A DNA stretch of 64,000 nucleotides, from positions 1-64,000 of the forward strand of contig DATKKF010000027.1 in the NCBI GenBank assembly GCA_035543115.1, given 5' to 3'. The notes under the pieces were generated by a model. It did not search any database, was not told where the DNA came from, and saw only the letters and a program-made list of their open reading frames with translations. A program made the position numbers and the translations under genes. The first letter of the stretch is position 1. Each line of letters begins with the position of its first letter. Source of the stretch: RPRB01 sp035543115 (GTDB lineage Bacteria; Myxococcota; Myxococcia; Myxococcales; Myxococcaceae). Below, one piece after another: positions 53,406 through 62,163 of the stretch.

Positions 53406-55103
53406 TCAGGCCAGCAGCGACAGCACCGCGCGTTCCTCGACGACCACCCGGCCATGTCGCACGCGAAGTCCCGGATCCGTCCCGTCGAGGGCGGCGAGCA
53501 GCTGGCGGATCTCGTCGGCGGACGGCTCCCGTCCTCCGGCCGAGGCGGCGCAGGCGAGGGCCGCGCGCACCTCGGCGGTTCCTTGCCCACCTTCGAGCGC
53601 GGCGACCGCGGCCTCGACCAGCGCTTCGGGTGGATGGCCGACCAGCGCCGGTGGAATCCCCACCAGGCGGAAGGCGTCCGGGCCGAACGGCTCGACGACG
53701 ACCCCAGCCTCGGCGAGCGCCTCCCTCCGGGCGGACAGGCGTGCCTCCATCGCCGGCGTCAGGGCGAGCGCAGCGCCCAGCAGCGGGGCCTCGACCGGTG
53801 CCCCGGCCTCCCGCGCCAGGCGGTGCGCGACCACGCGCTCGCGAGCGGCGTGCAGGTCGAGCAGCACCAGGGAGCCGCCGGGCCCCTCGCAGACCAGCGC
53901 CCTTCCCCGCAGCGTCCCCAGCGGGCGGAGCGACACGAAGTAGCCGGGCGCGGGCGCGGCGTTGCGGTCGGGGAGAGCCTCGCCGTGGGCAGCCGGCCGG
54001 TCCTGGACCTCCGGGAGCGGCAGCGGAACCGCCGAGGCGCGGGAGAGGAACCGCTCCACGGCCGCGGCGTAGTCGACCGAGGGGCGGGCCGGCCTCGAGG
54101 GGCCGCTGGCGAGAGAGGCCCGGAGCACCGCCCGGGCGATGGCCGCCTGCACCGCGTCGGTCACCTCGGCGGCGTCGGCGAAGCGCACCTCGAGCTTCTG
54201 GGGATGCACGTTCACGTCGACGCGCGACGGCTCGATCTCCACGAACAGGACCCCCACCGGCTGCCGTCCGGTGGGAAGCGACGGCGCGAGCCCGCGGTGG
54301 ACCGCGAAGTGGAGCGTGCGGTCGCGCACGTGGCGGCCATTGACGAAGACGTAGAGCGACCGCGCGGTGGAGAGGCTGAACTCCGGCGAGGCGATGACTC
54401 CGTGGACCCGGAGCCCGAGCCTTCGCTCCTCCAACGGGAGGAGGAACGGGGCCACCTCCGGCCCGAGCGCGGCGGCGATGCGCTCCTGGAGCTCACCCGG
54501 GCTCGCCGGAAGGACCCGGACGCTCCGCCCCTCGTGCTCCAGCCGGAAGGCCACCTCCGGGTGGGCGAGCGCCAGGCGCAGCACCGCCTCCTCCACGTGC
54601 TTCAGCTCGGTTTCGGCACGGCGGAGGAACTTGCGGCGGGCAGGCACCGCGCCGAAGAGATCCTCGACCCGGACCTGCGTGCCGGGCCGGGCCGCGGCAG
54701 GAGAGACCACGCTTTCCCCGTCTTCCACCCGGACCTCGGTCCCCTCGGCCGCGCCGTGCAGGGCGGTGCGCAGGACCAGGCGCGACACCGAGGCGATGGC
54801 GGCGAGCGCCTCGCCGCGGAAGCCGAGGCTCCGGATCGCCAGGAGGTCCTCGGCAGTGCGGAGCTTGCTCGTGGCGTGGCGGCGGAGGCTCAGGAGCGCG
54901 TCCTCGGGGGACATGCCGGATCCGTCGTCCGTCACCTCGATGAGCCGGGTCCCGCCGCCCTCGATGGACACGCGGATGGAGTGCGCCCCGGCGTCGAGCG
55001 CGTTCTCCCCGAGTTCCTTCACCACCGAGGCCGGGCGCTCGACCACCTCGCCGGCGGCGATCTGGTCGATGAGCGCGTCGCTGAGCACGGCGATGGTCGG
55101 CAT
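53406..55103 (-). CDS. mutL: DNA mismatch repair protein MutL
   Basis: 565 residues from ATG 55103. The GHKL ATPase is intact: Glu in VKELGENALDAGA, DDGSGM, and the RGEALAAIASVS and VNGRHVRD motifs. The C-terminal dimer domain should carry DQHAxxExxxxE for nicking; here it reads DLHAARERVVAH (about residue 414), so the Gln and last Glu are changed, and the terminal CPHGRP-type metal site reads VRHGRVVV without Cys. It therefore probably lacks endonuclease activity or has reduced activity. It lies about 40 kb from mutS. Confidence 0.93.
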   Translation of the reverse strand: MPTIAVLSDALIDQIAAGEVVERPASVVKELGENALDAGAHSIRVSIEGGGTRLIEVTDDGSGMSPEDALLSLRRHATSKLRTAEDLLAIRSLGFRGEALAAIASVSRLVLRTALHGAAEGTEVRVEDGESVVSPAAARPGTQVRVEDLFGAVPARRKFLRRAETELKHVEEAVLRLALAHPEVAFRLEHEGRSVRVLPASPGELQERIAAALGPEVAPFLLPLEERRLGLRVHGVIASPEFSLSTARSLYVFVNGRHVRDRTLHFAVHRGLAPSLPTGRQPVGVLFVEIEPSRVDVNVHPQKLEVRFADAAEVTDAVQAAIARAVLRASLASGPSRPARPSVDYAAAVERFLSRASAVPLPLPEVQDRPAAHGEALPDRNAAPAPGYFVSLRPLGTLRGRALVCEGPGGSLVLLDLHAARERVVAHRLAREAGAPVEAPLLGAALALTPAMEARLSARREALAEAGVVVEPFGPDAFRLVGIPPALVGHPPEALVEAAVAALEGGQGTAEVRAALACAASAGGREPSADEIRQLLAALDGTDPGLRVRHGRVVVEERAVLSLLA

Positions 55104-55235
55104 GTCGCTCAGCGCTCGAGGACGAGCAAACGCACGACCCGAGGATATCCCGCTCTCCATCCCGCCGGGCTGGGGACTGCCCTCCGGCGTCATCTCTTCC
55201 CCTCGCGGCCCCGACGGGGTACATGCCCCCCGGGG

Positions 55236-56189
55236 ATGGGGCAAGAGCGCGGCAGTTCCCTCCGGGTCGCGATCACCGGCCCGACCAGCGAGTTCGGAGC
55301 GCTGCTCCTGCCGAAGCTGCTCGCCGAGCCGCGCATCGAGCAGCTCCTGACCTTCGGCCCCCGGCCGGTGAGCGGCGCCCGGCTGGTGCACCACCGCGTG
55401 GACCTGACCCGGTGGGACGTGGAGTCCGAGCTGGAGAGCGTGCTCTCCCGCGCGCCGGTGGACGTCCTGTACCACCTGGCCTTCCTGCAAGGCCGGACGC
55501 GCGGCGCGGCGTTCGCCCACGAGCTGGAGGTCATCGGGACGCTGCACACCCTGGCGGCGGCGGTGCGCGCCGGCGTGCGCCACGCGGTGGTGCCGTCGAC
55601 CACCGCCGTCTACGGCGCCCGCCCCGGCAACCCGGTGCTGCTCGGCGAGGACGCGCCGCTGCACGGCTGTCCCGGGAGCCGCTTCGTCACCGACCGGGTG
55701 GAGGTCGAGCGGCAGCTCATGGCTTTCCGCCGGGACCATCCGGGCGTGGGGCTCACGGTGTTGCGCTTCGCCCCGGTGCTCGGTCCGACGGTGGACAACC
55801 CCGCCACCCGCTACTTCCGCCGCCCGCTGGTACCGACCTTGCTCGGGTTCGATCCACTGTGGCAGGCGGTCCACGAGGAGGACGCCCGCAAGCTTCTCCT
55901 GAGGATTCTCGACCGGCCGGTGAGCGGGACGTTCAACGTGGTGAGCGACGACGTGCTCCCGCTCTCGTCCCTGATCCGCCTCGCCGGGACGATGCCGCTG
56001 CCGATGCCCACACCGGTGGCCCGGGCGATGCTCCGGGCCCTCAACTCGGCCGGAATCACTGCGACGCCCGGCGCGCTCCTCGATTACCTTCACTACTCCT
56101 GGGTGGCGGACGGGACCCGGGCGCGCACCACGCTCGGCTTCCGGCCGCGCTTCGGGTCGCGTGAGGCCGCGGCCTCGGTGAGGAGCTGA
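55236..56189 (+). CDS. NAD-dependent epimerase/dehydratase-like (extended SDR) protein
   Basis: 317 residues. The Rossmann start reads SLRVAITGPTSEFGALLLPKLL (a GxxxxxG variant), with VLYHLAFLQG and a catalytic-like VPSTTAVYGARP Tyr region; a later helix carries FVTDRVEVERQLM, where the usual YxxxK is altered, so catalysis is uncertain. LTVLRFAPVLGP is typical. ATG 55236 is 132 bp from the mutL start, divergent. It is 6 bp before the acyltransferase gene and probably co-transcribed; lipid or sugar modification is a guess. Confidence 0.8.
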   Translation: MGQERGSSLRVAITGPTSEFGALLLPKLLAEPRIEQLLTFGPRPVSGARLVHHRVDLTRWDVESELESVLSRAPVDVLYHLAFLQGRTRGAAFAHELEVIGTLHTLAAAVRAGVRHAVVPSTTAVYGARPGNPVLLGEDAPLHGCPGSRFVTDRVEVERQLMAFRRDHPGVGLTVLRFAPVLGPTVDNPATRYFRRPLVPTLLGFDPLWQAVHEEDARKLLLRILDRPVSGTFNVVSDDVLPLSSLIRLAGTMPLPMPTPVARAMLRALNSAGITATPGALLDYLHYSWVADGTRARTTLGFRPRFGSREAAASVRS

Positions 56190-56195
56190 CGAGCG

Positions 56196-57644
56196 ATGGG
56201 CAGCAGGCGCGTCCTGGGGAACGACCCCTTCCAGCGTGGCGCGGCGGAGCGGACGCCGGCCACCGCGCCTGCTTCCGCGAACACCACGCCGCCCGAGGCC
56301 TCCGCGGCACCCGGAGCGGAACCCGTCGTGCCCGAGCGACCGCCCGCGGAGAGCCAGGGCGGGGCCGGCAAGCGCTCGGCCAGGGGTTCCCCGAAACGGC
56401 CCGGGTCCAGGAAGGCGGCGGCCGCACGCCCGAAGGAGGCCCCGAGCCGGGGCGAGAAGGCGCCGACGGCCGCCGGGCCCGCCCTGCCCCCTCAAGTCCC
56501 GCTCAGCTCCTCGGTGGTCGCCGAGCCGGGCCCCTCCGCCGGACCTCCGACGCCGCCGACTGCCCCGGGCGCACCGCCCCACCGCGCCGAGGCGGCGACC
56601 CAGTCCCCGACAGGTCCACTGGCCGAGCTGGGCCACACTGCTTCGCAGGAACCTCCCCCGCCCCGGGCACCGGGAGCTCCCACCCTGACCTGGACTCCCT
56701 TGCCCGGGGACGCCGCGCAGGGGACGGAGTTGCCGCGGCGCGAGCTCGGCCGGGCCGCCGAGGGGGGGGAGGTCGCCGGCACGACCGCCACCGCGTCGCT
56801 GATCGAGGCGCTCCGCGAGGCGCCCGGGCTCCTGGCCGAGGCCTGGTCGGCCATCGAGGCCGCCGTTCGGGCCATCCGGGCAGGGCTGGGGACGGCCGGG
56901 GGCGAGCAGCTCGACGTCTACGGTCGCGACGCCCGGCTCAGCGAGGCGGTCGCCCCGCTGCTCGACTTCCTCTACAGCCGCTGGTTCCGGGTGGAGGTGG
57001 AGGGAGCGGGCCACGTCCCTGCCGGGGGCGCGCTGCTCGTCGCCAACCACTCCGGGGCGCTGCCGCTCGACGGCCCGATGCTGCACGAGGCGCTGCGGCG
57101 GGAGCGCCCCGAGCTCCCGGAGGCACGCTGGCTCGCCGAGGACCAGGTCTTCTACGCCCCGCTGCTGGGGACCCTGTTCAACCGGCTCGGCGCGGTGCGG
57201 GCCTCCCCGGACAGCGCCACCCGTCTTCTCGCCGAGGGCCGGCCGGTCCTCATCTTCCCCGAGGGCATCCAGGGCATCGGGAAGCCGTTCCGCGACCGCT
57301 ACCGGCTCCAGCGCTTCGGACGGGGCGGTTTCGTCAAGCTGGCGCTCCGGACGCGGCGACCCATCCTCCCGGTGGCGATCATGGGGGCGGAGGAGACACT
57401 GCCGCTCCTGGGCAAGCTCCCCGGTGGGCTCCTCGGCGTCCCCTACGTCCCGGTCAGCCCGCTCGGACCGCTCCCGCTCCCGGCCAAGTGGCGCATCCGC
57501 ATCGGTGAGCCCATCCAGGTGCCGTCGGGGGCGAAGGAGACCGACCTCTCGGTGGTCGAGTCGCTGGTGGAGGCGACGCGGAGCACCATCGAGCACATGC
57601 TGCGCGAGCTGCTCGGGGCGCGCGGCGGCATCTTCCTCGGGTAA
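56196..57644 (+). CDS. PlsC-type acyltransferase with long disordered N-terminus
   Basis: 482 residues. The first about 195 are Pro/Ala/Gly/Glu-rich and unstructured, with no domain. From about 255 the acyltransferase starts: VANHSGALPLDG (a HX6D form of the usual HX4D motif), then IFPEGIQGIGKPFRDRYRLQRFGRGGFVKLAL (the FPEG motif) and PVAIMGAEE. Lysophosphatidate or ornithine-lipid acylation is possible. No membrane helix is obvious. It follows the epimerase by six bases and the DUF721 gene follows it by 11 bases. Confidence 0.85.
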   Translation: MGSRRVLGNDPFQRGAAERTPATAPASANTTPPEASAAPGAEPVVPERPPAESQGGAGKRSARGSPKRPGSRKAAAARPKEAPSRGEKAPTAAGPALPPQVPLSSSVVAEPGPSAGPPTPPTAPGAPPHRAEAATQSPTGPLAELGHTASQEPPPPRAPGAPTLTWTPLPGDAAQGTELPRRELGRAAEGGEVAGTTATASLIEALREAPGLLAEAWSAIEAAVRAIRAGLGTAGGEQLDVYGRDARLSEAVAPLLDFLYSRWFRVEVEGAGHVPAGGALLVANHSGALPLDGPMLHEALRRERPELPEARWLAEDQVFYAPLLGTLFNRLGAVRASPDSATRLLAEGRPVLIFPEGIQGIGKPFRDRYRLQRFGRGGFVKLALRTRRPILPVAIMGAEETLPLLGKLPGGLLGVPYVPVSPLGPLPLPAKWRIRIGEPIQVPSGAKETDLSVVESLVEATRSTIEHMLRELLGARGGIFLG

Positions 57645-57655
57645 CGTTCGGGTCC

Positions 57656-57952
57656 GTGGCCTTCCGGGAACCGACTCCTCTGGCGGCGTTGCTCCCCGAC
57701 GTGCTCGGGCGCCTGGTGCGCGACGGCCAGGGAGCGGCGGCGCTCGCGGCGCTCTGGCCGCGCATCCAGGGTGCAGTCATCGGGGCGCAGAGCCTGCCGG
57801 TGGAGCTGCGGGACGGTGTGCTCCGCGTCGACGTGCGCGGCGCCACCTGGCGGGCGACGCTCGAGGCGCAGGAGGCCGTCCTCCGCGAGCGCTGGAACGC
57901 CGCGGTGGCCACCGCTCCGGTCCGTCGCATCGAGTTCCGCCTCGCCCCGTGA
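57656..57952 (+). CDS. DUF721 (DciA-like) small protein
   Basis: 98 residues from GTG 57656. ALWPRIQGAVIGAQSLPVELRDGVLRVDVRGATWRATLEAQEAVL is the typical DUF721 core; in DciA this KH-like fold helps load the DnaB helicase. It lacks the longer C-terminal region of DciA proper and may be a relative of unknown role. Its stop overlaps the CAP-domain gene as GTGA. Confidence 0.75.
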   Translation: MAFREPTPLAALLPDVLGRLVRDGQGAAALAALWPRIQGAVIGAQSLPVELRDGVLRVDVRGATWRATLEAQEAVLRERWNAAVATAPVRRIEFRLAP

Positions 57953-59460
57953 GTCTCCTCCTCTCCCTGGTGCTGCTCGCCGCGCCCGGCCCGGCCGGGG
58001 TCCCCCCGCCCGCGTCCGAGCTCGCCGATGCCGAGGGGAAGGCGCTGCTCCACGTCCGCCAGGCCTTCGAGCGCGTGGGGCGCTCGTCGCCGGTGGGTGA
58101 CCCCGCGCTGACCCAGGCCGCGCGGACCCTAGCCCGCGAGGCCCTGCTCTCCACGTCGGAGGCGGCGAGCGGCATGCGGATCGGCCTCGCGGTCTCCGAG
58201 GCCGGCGGCTGGGACCCCAACCCTCGGCTGGTGCTCATCCGGAGCTGGCCGACCCAGACGACCCTCCAGGCTTTTCTCCAGCGGAGCGACTTCACCTCCG
58301 AGCCCGCCACGCACGCCGGGATGGCGCTCGCGGCCGACGACGACCACACGGTGCTCGCGTTGCTCCTGGCCGACCGGAAAGCGATGGTGCAGCAGTTCCC
58401 GCGCAAGGTGGAGAGGGTGCCCGCGCGACAGCGGCTGTGCTTCGAGCTCCGGGCGCCGCTGGGCCACCCGTCGATCTTCGTCACCCGGCCTTCGGGCGCG
58501 GTGGACCGCCTGACGGACATCTCGGGGCACGGCGCGAGCTTCTGCGCCCCGGTGGCCTTCCAGGTGAACGGCCGGCACGCGCTTGAGGTTCTGGGCGACG
58601 GAGCGGAGGGGCCGGAGGTCGCCGCGATGTTCTCGGTGGACGTCGGCCCCCCGGTGGCGTCCATGGCAGCGGGGCCTCCCGGAGGGCCGGAGCCCGCCTC
58701 TCCGGCCGAGGCGAGGGCGCGGCTCCTGGCGCGGGTGAACGCGCTGCGCGAGGGCGCGGGAGTCCCGGTGGTCCAGCCGGATGTCCGGCTGGACGCGGTG
58801 GCCCAGGCCTACGCCGACCGGATGGCCACCCAGCGCTTCTTCGCCCACGTGTCGCCCGATGGCGATGCGCTCCCGGACCGGCTGGAGCAGGCCGGGTACC
58901 CGTACCAGGCCGCGGGCGAGAACCTGGGCATGGCCTCGGGGCCGCTCGCGGCGCACGCCGCCATCGAGGAGAGCCCCGGGCACCGGAAGAACCTGCTCGA
59001 CCCGGCGTTCGAGCGTGTCGGCTTCGGGCTCGCCCGGCAGCCCGGCGACGGCGGCTCCGAGGTGCTCGTCGTCGAGCTGCTGGCGACGCCGGCGAAGTCC
59101 GGCGTGGACCCGGTAGCGAGCGCCTATGCCCGGCTCACCGCCGAACGCGCGGCGCTGAGGCTCCCGGCACTGGAGCGGAACGCGGCGCTCGAGGACATCG
59201 CCGTCCGTCAGGCCCGGGCGGCGCTGACCCGCGACGACCCGAGGGCGCCGGACATCGATGGCCAGGTCTTCGGGGCGCTCTCCGAGGCGAAGACCGCCTC
59301 GGCGGACCTGTACGTGGCCCGCGACCTCTCGGCGCTGCCGCCCTCGCGGGGGCTTCGCGACGCGCGCTACTCGCTGGTGGGCATCGGCGCGGTGCGCGGC
59401 GACTCGCCAACCTACGGGAAGGGGCGCTACTGGGTGGTGGTCATCTACGCCGGGCTGTGA
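57949..59460 (+). CDS. Secreted multi-domain protein with CAP (SCP/TAPS) domain
   Basis: 503 residues with a signal peptide (LLLSLVLLAAPGPAG). Residues about 262-365 hold a full CAP domain: RVNALREGAGVPVVQPDVRLDAVAQAYADRM, RFFAHVSPDG (the first catalytic-like His), AGENLGM and ESPGHRKNLLDPAFERVGFG. The N-terminal (about 25-130) and C-terminal (about 380-500) parts look like diverged CAP-type or related helical units (ARTLAREALLS, AVRQARAALTRDDPRAPDIDGQ). Between them is a beta-rich insert (about 165-230). Secreted CAP proteins are thought to be wall or lipid binding. GTG 57949 overlaps DUF721. Confidence 0.8.
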   Translation: MSLLLSLVLLAAPGPAGVPPPASELADAEGKALLHVRQAFERVGRSSPVGDPALTQAARTLAREALLSTSEAASGMRIGLAVSEAGGWDPNPRLVLIRSWPTQTTLQAFLQRSDFTSEPATHAGMALAADDDHTVLALLLADRKAMVQQFPRKVERVPARQRLCFELRAPLGHPSIFVTRPSGAVDRLTDISGHGASFCAPVAFQVNGRHALEVLGDGAEGPEVAAMFSVDVGPPVASMAAGPPGGPEPASPAEARARLLARVNALREGAGVPVVQPDVRLDAVAQAYADRMATQRFFAHVSPDGDALPDRLEQAGYPYQAAGENLGMASGPLAAHAAIEESPGHRKNLLDPAFERVGFGLARQPGDGGSEVLVVELLATPAKSGVDPVASAYARLTAERAALRLPALERNAALEDIAVRQARAALTRDDPRAPDIDGQVFGALSEAKTASADLYVARDLSALPPSRGLRDARYSLVGIGAVRGDSPTYGKGRYWVVVIYAGL

Positions 59461-59479
59461 GCCTGGGTTGCCAGGGGCG

Positions 59480-59713
59480 TCAGATGGCGCGGCGCTGGGT
59501 GGCGTACGCCTCGATGCCCAGCGCGGGCGCGGCCACCGTGGCGCAGAGCGGGCACTTGACGCAGGTGAAGCTCTGCCAGCCCCGCCGCACCGCCTCGTCC
59601 AGGCAGTGGTCGTAGTGGGCGCAGTTCAGGTTGCGGTGGACCTCGACGCCTGCACGCTTGGGTCCTGCCTCAGGGTTGATCGTCTGAGGCAGGTCGGTCG
59701 GGCACGGTTTCAT
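59480..59713 (-). CDS. Small Cys-rich putative zinc-binding protein
   Basis: 77 residues from ATG 59713, with CGGAGA well placed upstream; the frame is open to 59935 but the upstream part looks untranslated. The core has NLNCAHYDHCLDEAVRRGWQ and FTCVKCPLC, i.e. CxxxxxC and CxxCxxC sites likely to bind zinc or a metal. I know similar CLDEA..W.SF.C..C proteins from delta-proteobacterial genomes, all unnamed. It is convergent with the CAP protein, 19 bp apart. Confidence 0.7.
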   Translation of the reverse strand: MKPCPTDLPQTINPEAGPKRAGVEVHRNLNCAHYDHCLDEAVRRGWQSFTCVKCPLCATVAAPALGIEAYATQRRAI

Positions 59714-59970
59714 CGGCGAGTCTCCGCGAAGACGTCGAGATGGGCGTCGAGGGGGCGTGCTGGACGCGTACTGAGCTGACCGGTCCTGGAAATCTTCCCC
59801 TCGCCTCTCCGGGCGGGCCCGGAGTCCGCGGTGGTTTATGCGGTGCCACATTCCGATGTCAAACCAGGCTCGGCGCGGTGCTCGCACCTCACCCTGCGCG
59901 TTGCACGCAATCCCGCGAACCCACGGGGGGGACAAGGGTCGGCGGGGCGTGAGAGCATGCGCCTCACCTC
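59714..59970. other. Divergent intergenic region between the Cys-rich protein and the transglycosylase
   Basis: About 257 bp. Both flanking genes start here and point outward, so at least two promoters are expected. I do not see a clear -35/-10 or sigma-54 pair. Confidence 0.45.
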
Positions 59971-62163
59971 ATGGTGCCCGCTTCTGCTGGTCCCCGGACG
60001 CGCCCGCGTGGGCGTGCCCGCCGGCTCCTCCATGCCGGGCGGTGCCTTTTCCTTTGGGTCACCGTGGCTTGCGCGGCGGCGCGGGGACAGTCCGAGCGGC
60101 TGCTCGAGGCGACCCGGCTCCAGCGGGCGTCTGCCCTGGAGATGGCGCAGGCGGAGCTGGCGGCCTGCACCCGCAAAGGCTGCGCGGCGGCGCCACAGTT
60201 GTCGCTCCTCGTGGGCTCCCTGCTGATCTCCCGCGGCGAGCCGCGCGAGGCCCTCGCGCAGCTGCGCAGGCATCCGGCACCTCCGCTGCTCGGGCCCTAC
60301 CGGAGCTTCGCGATCGGCCAGGCGCTCTTCTACACCCGCGATTTCAGGACGGCTGCACAGGCGTTCTCCGAGGCCTCAACCGCGCCGGGGGCCGTGGCGA
60401 ACCGTGCGGTCGCAAGGGCCGGCGAGTCGCTCCTCCGGGCGGGCGAGGCAGGACAGGCCCTCCCGCTGCTGGAGCGGGCCCTGGGGGCCCTGGGAGGCCC
60501 GGAGCTGCTCTCCGCCCGCTCGGAGGCCCGGGCAGCGCTGGGCGACCTGGCAGGGGCCCAGGCGGACCTCCACACGCTGATGGTGCGCTACCCGCGCTCG
60601 CAGGCCGCGATGGACGCGGATGCCGAGCTCCGGGGCAGCTCGGCTCCAGCGGTGGCGCTCACCCTGGACGAGCGGCTGCAGCGCACGCGGGTCTTCCTCG
60701 ACGCCGGCGACGCGAAGCCGGCGCTGGCCGAGCTGGACCGGAGCGAGACCAACGGGCTGGTGGGCGACCCCGGGGCGCGGGCCCAGGTGGCGCTGCTCAG
60801 GGCCCAGGCGTTCTTCGCCCTGAACCGGGTGCAGGACGCGGAGGAGGCGCTCGAGGTGGCCGCAGCCGGCCCGCCGGCGACGGCCGCCGAGGCGATGCTG
60901 GTGCGGGCCCGGCGGCTGCTGAAGCTCGACGAGCACGCCCGGGCGATCGAGCGTCTCCAGGAAATCTCGAAGAAGTTCGCCGGCGAACCGGCCTCGGAGG
61001 AGGCTGACTATTTCCTCGGGTGGCTCGCGCTCCAGGAGGGGAAGCTCCAGGCGGCGGCGGACGCGCTGGAGAGCTTCGAACGGAAGCACCCCGAGTCGAG
61101 GCGCCGCGACGAGGCTTGCTTCTTTCGTGCCCTGGCGCAGGTCCGCAGCGGCGGCTGGGCCGAGGCGGACCGGGCACTGCGGGAGCTCCAGGAGCGTTAT
61201 CCCCGGAGCGGGCTGGTGCCCCAGGCGAAGTACTGGCGGGTGCGGGTGAAGCATCTGGCCGGGGGCAAGCCGGTCGACGAGTACCAGGACATCCTGAAGC
61301 TCTACCCGCAGACGTTCTACGGGCTGCTGGCGCAGGAGCGGCTCCGGGAGCTGGGGGCCAGGCCAGAGCCCATCTTCGCCGAGCGGCCGCACCTGTCGAC
61401 GAAGGTGGCGGCGGCCCCGGAGCTGGCGCTCCCCCGGGCGCTGGCCAGCGCCGGACTCTGGCGGGAGTCCGCCGAGGAGCTGCGTGCGCGGCTGGGCGCG
61501 GTGCACACGCCCGAGGTCGCCCTCCGGGTCGGGACGGCGCTGGCACGGGTGGGCGAGGCCTGGGCGGCCTACCACCTGGCGAACCGGCTGCTGTGGGGCA
61601 AGGCCTACGGGCAGAAGGATCCGGCAGCGCTGGCCCTGCTCTACCCCCGGCCTTACGTGAGCCACGTGGACGAGACCGCCCGGGCGCAGGGCGTCCACTC
61701 CTCGCTGCTGTACGCGATCATGCGGCGCGAGAGCGCGTTCCAGCCGGACCGGCTGAGCGCGGCGCGAGCGCGGGGGCTGATGCAGCTGATGGCTCGGACG
61801 GCGAGCGCCATCGCCCGCGAGCTCCAGCGCGACCCGCCGGAGCCGGACGAGCTCTACCGCCCCGAGCTGAACCTGGACCTGTCCGCCTGGTACGTGGGGC
61901 AGCTGGCGAAGCGCTTCGTGCACCCGGTGCTGATCGCCGCGGCGTACAACGCCGGGCCGAGCGTGACCATCAAGTGGACCAGCGAGCTCGGCTCGATGCC
62001 GGTGGACCTCTTCGTCGAGTCGATGCCCTTCAAGGAGACCCGGGCCTACGTGAAGCAGGTGGTCGCCGACGACTACCTGTACCAGATGTTCTACGGGGCC
62101 TCGGAGGTGCGGCGGCTGGCGATGACCTTGCCGAAGCCGGCGCCGAACGGGATCGAGTTCTAG
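59971..62163 (+). CDS. Soluble lytic transglycosylase (Slt70-like)
   Basis: 730 residues. A hydrophobic stretch near residues 24-38 (LFLWVTVACAAARG) serves as signal peptide or anchor, after an Arg-rich start. Residues about 50-550 are TPR-like helices of the SLT doughnut, and the C-terminal lysozyme-like domain has the catalytic Glu in IMRRESAFQPD (about 586), GLMQLM, and AYNAGPS. It cleaves glycan strands to 1,6-anhydromuropeptides. It ends in a CTAG shared with the convergent pseudogene stop. Confidence 0.92.
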   Translation: MVPASAGPRTRPRGRARRLLHAGRCLFLWVTVACAAARGQSERLLEATRLQRASALEMAQAELAACTRKGCAAAPQLSLLVGSLLISRGEPREALAQLRRHPAPPLLGPYRSFAIGQALFYTRDFRTAAQAFSEASTAPGAVANRAVARAGESLLRAGEAGQALPLLERALGALGGPELLSARSEARAALGDLAGAQADLHTLMVRYPRSQAAMDADAELRGSSAPAVALTLDERLQRTRVFLDAGDAKPALAELDRSETNGLVGDPGARAQVALLRAQAFFALNRVQDAEEALEVAAAGPPATAAEAMLVRARRLLKLDEHARAIERLQEISKKFAGEPASEEADYFLGWLALQEGKLQAAADALESFERKHPESRRRDEACFFRALAQVRSGGWAEADRALRELQERYPRSGLVPQAKYWRVRVKHLAGGKPVDEYQDILKLYPQTFYGLLAQERLRELGARPEPIFAERPHLSTKVAAAPELALPRALASAGLWRESAEELRARLGAVHTPEVALRVGTALARVGEAWAAYHLANRLLWGKAYGQKDPAALALLYPRPYVSHVDETARAQGVHSSLLYAIMRRESAFQPDRLSAARARGLMQLMARTASAIARELQRDPPEPDELYRPELNLDLSAWYVGQLAKRFVHPVLIAAAYNAGPSVTIKWTSELGSMPVDLFVESMPFKETRAYVKQVVADDYLYQMFYGASEVRRLAMTLPKPAPNGIEF

